64,000 bases of DNA, taken from positions 1,921,153-1,985,152 of the forward strand of contig NZ_VIWO01000001.1 of NCBI RefSeq assembly GCF_007829335.1. The letters are read 5' to 3'. Origin of the DNA: Chitinophaga polysaccharea. GTDB taxonomy: Bacteria; Bacteroidota; Bacteroidia; Chitinophagales; Chitinophagaceae. This document shows positions 63,532 through 64,000 of this stretch, in pieces. A model generated the notes under the pieces. That model had not been told where the DNA came from and ran no database searches. It worked only from the letters and a program-made list of their open reading frames with translations. The position numbers and the translations under genes are program-made. Position 1 is the stretch's first letter; each line of letters begins with the position of its first letter.

Positions 63532-63999
63532 TTAGGCATAAAGTTTATATAATCTAAACAGAAAGAATTCTACATCCCGTACCCCTCGAAGAGCGTTTCT
63601 AAAGGACTTTATTTTCGCATTAAATGACTCAGCAGCAGCGTTGGTAGCTCTGTTATTGAAAAAGTTTAGGATGCCTAGATAATGCGTCCTGATAGATCTG
63701 GCAACAGTTTTAAAGGATAATAGCCCTGATCCATCCACATCGTTATACCATAATGCAAGTTTCTTAAAAGCCTCTTCTTTACATTTAGAATGTCTGTAAA
63801 TTTCACCCAGATCAAGGGATAATTGATAAGACTTTTGAATCAAAGGATAATGGCTAAACAATAACTCTGCCCGCTGTTTTTGCTCTCTGGTCCATAGTTT
63901 GGGGCGCTTAAACAATAGGTATCTACTTCTGGCTAAGAGCTGTTTGAGGGTATCTCCATTGTAAAGCCTGGTCGGCTCCCATTTTACCTTATTACGTTT
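63532..63999 (-). CDS. ISAon1/ISL3-like transposase, C-terminal part (5' end outside window)
   Basis: The frame runs from the right edge to a stop at 63532: ~155 residues visible. It reads KWEPTRLYNGDTLKQLL, ARSRYLLFKRPKLW, then a helical region with KLALWYNDVDGSG and the C-terminal ILNFFNNRATNAAAESFNAKIKSFRNALRGVRDVEFFLFRLYKL (shown here only in parts: NRATNAAAESFNAKIK, RGVRDVEFFLFRL), which holds the last acidic residue of the DDE site (the Glu of AESFNAKIK). This is the Bacteroidota ISAon1 type of ISL3 transposases. The TTG at 63913-63915 is not the real start. The left end of the element should lie between 63445 and 63531, but its inverted repeat cannot be identified without the other end. 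Confidence 0.85.
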   Translation of the reverse strand, partial: KRNKVKWEPTRLYNGDTLKQLLARSRYLLFKRPKLWTREQKQRAELLFSHYPLIQKSYQLSLDLGEIYRHSKCKEEAFKKLALWYNDVDGSGLLSFKTVARSIRTHYLGILNFFNNRATNAAAESFNAKIKSFRNALRGVRDVEFFLFRLYKLYA

Positions 64000-64000
64000 G

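Overview
The window looks like part of a chromosome from a member of the Bacteroidota, most likely family Chitinophagaceae and close to Chitinophaga. The evidence is three SusC/SusD-type outer-membrane glycan uptake loci, two of them controlled by ECF sigma/FecR pairs; a type IX secretion (T9SS) C-terminal sorting domain; DUF4402 proteins; many SPII lipoproteins; and starts that do not rely on Shine-Dalgarno sites. The species call is an inference from gene content, since no rRNA gene is present.

Layout. (1) 1-3.6 kb: end of a SusC gene, its SusD partner and a thioredoxin-fold lipid-free periplasmic protein, closed by a strong terminator. (2) 3.95-16.7 kb: a five-gene + strand operon that reads as a chaperone-usher-like pilus locus: DUF4402 subunit, PapD-like chaperone, a giant repeat protein with a T9SS sorting tail, a second DUF4402 subunit and an usher-like outer-membrane protein. 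(3) 16.9-19.1 kb: a lipoprotein with 51-residue VCBS repeats and Asp-box (sialidase-like) repeats. (4) 19.2-30.8 kb: a minus-strand stress/dormancy-like cluster: D-lactate dehydrogenase, Zn alcohol dehydrogenase, site-2 protease with CBS domains, polysaccharide deacetylase, an unknown lipoprotein, two tandem-domain universal stress proteins, PEP synthase and the Mg2+ P-type ATPase MgtA. All four inferred transcription units carry a TGA-N6-TCA (Crp/Fnr-type) palindrome about 75 bp upstream of the first start codon. A lone seven-helix membrane protein follows at 31.0-32.4 kb.

(5) 32.6-47.2 kb: PUL 1: sigma, FecR, SusC, SusD, GH92, then a TlpA-like thioredoxin (minus) and a second GH92. (6) 47.2-62.8 kb: PUL 2: sigma, FecR, SusC, SusD, an unassigned glycoside hydrolase, GH29 fucosidase and a frameshifted GH97. 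Copies of a short sequence resembling the 3' end of a tRNA plus its terminator lie at 32.63, 47.14 and 62.73 kb, so each PUL is bracketed by them. Decayed mobile-element genes (a polyvalent-protein kinase and a primase) lie inside or at the edge of PUL 2. I infer that both PULs arrived as integrated cassettes. The enzymes (alpha-mannosidase-type GH92, alpha-fucosidase, alpha-galactosidase/glucosidase-type GH97) suggest glycoprotein glycans as substrate.

(7) 63.0-64.0 kb: an RRM RNA-binding protein with a strong terminator, and the 3' part of an ISAon1-like transposase running off the window. No intact tRNA, rRNA, CRISPR array or replication origin was seen.
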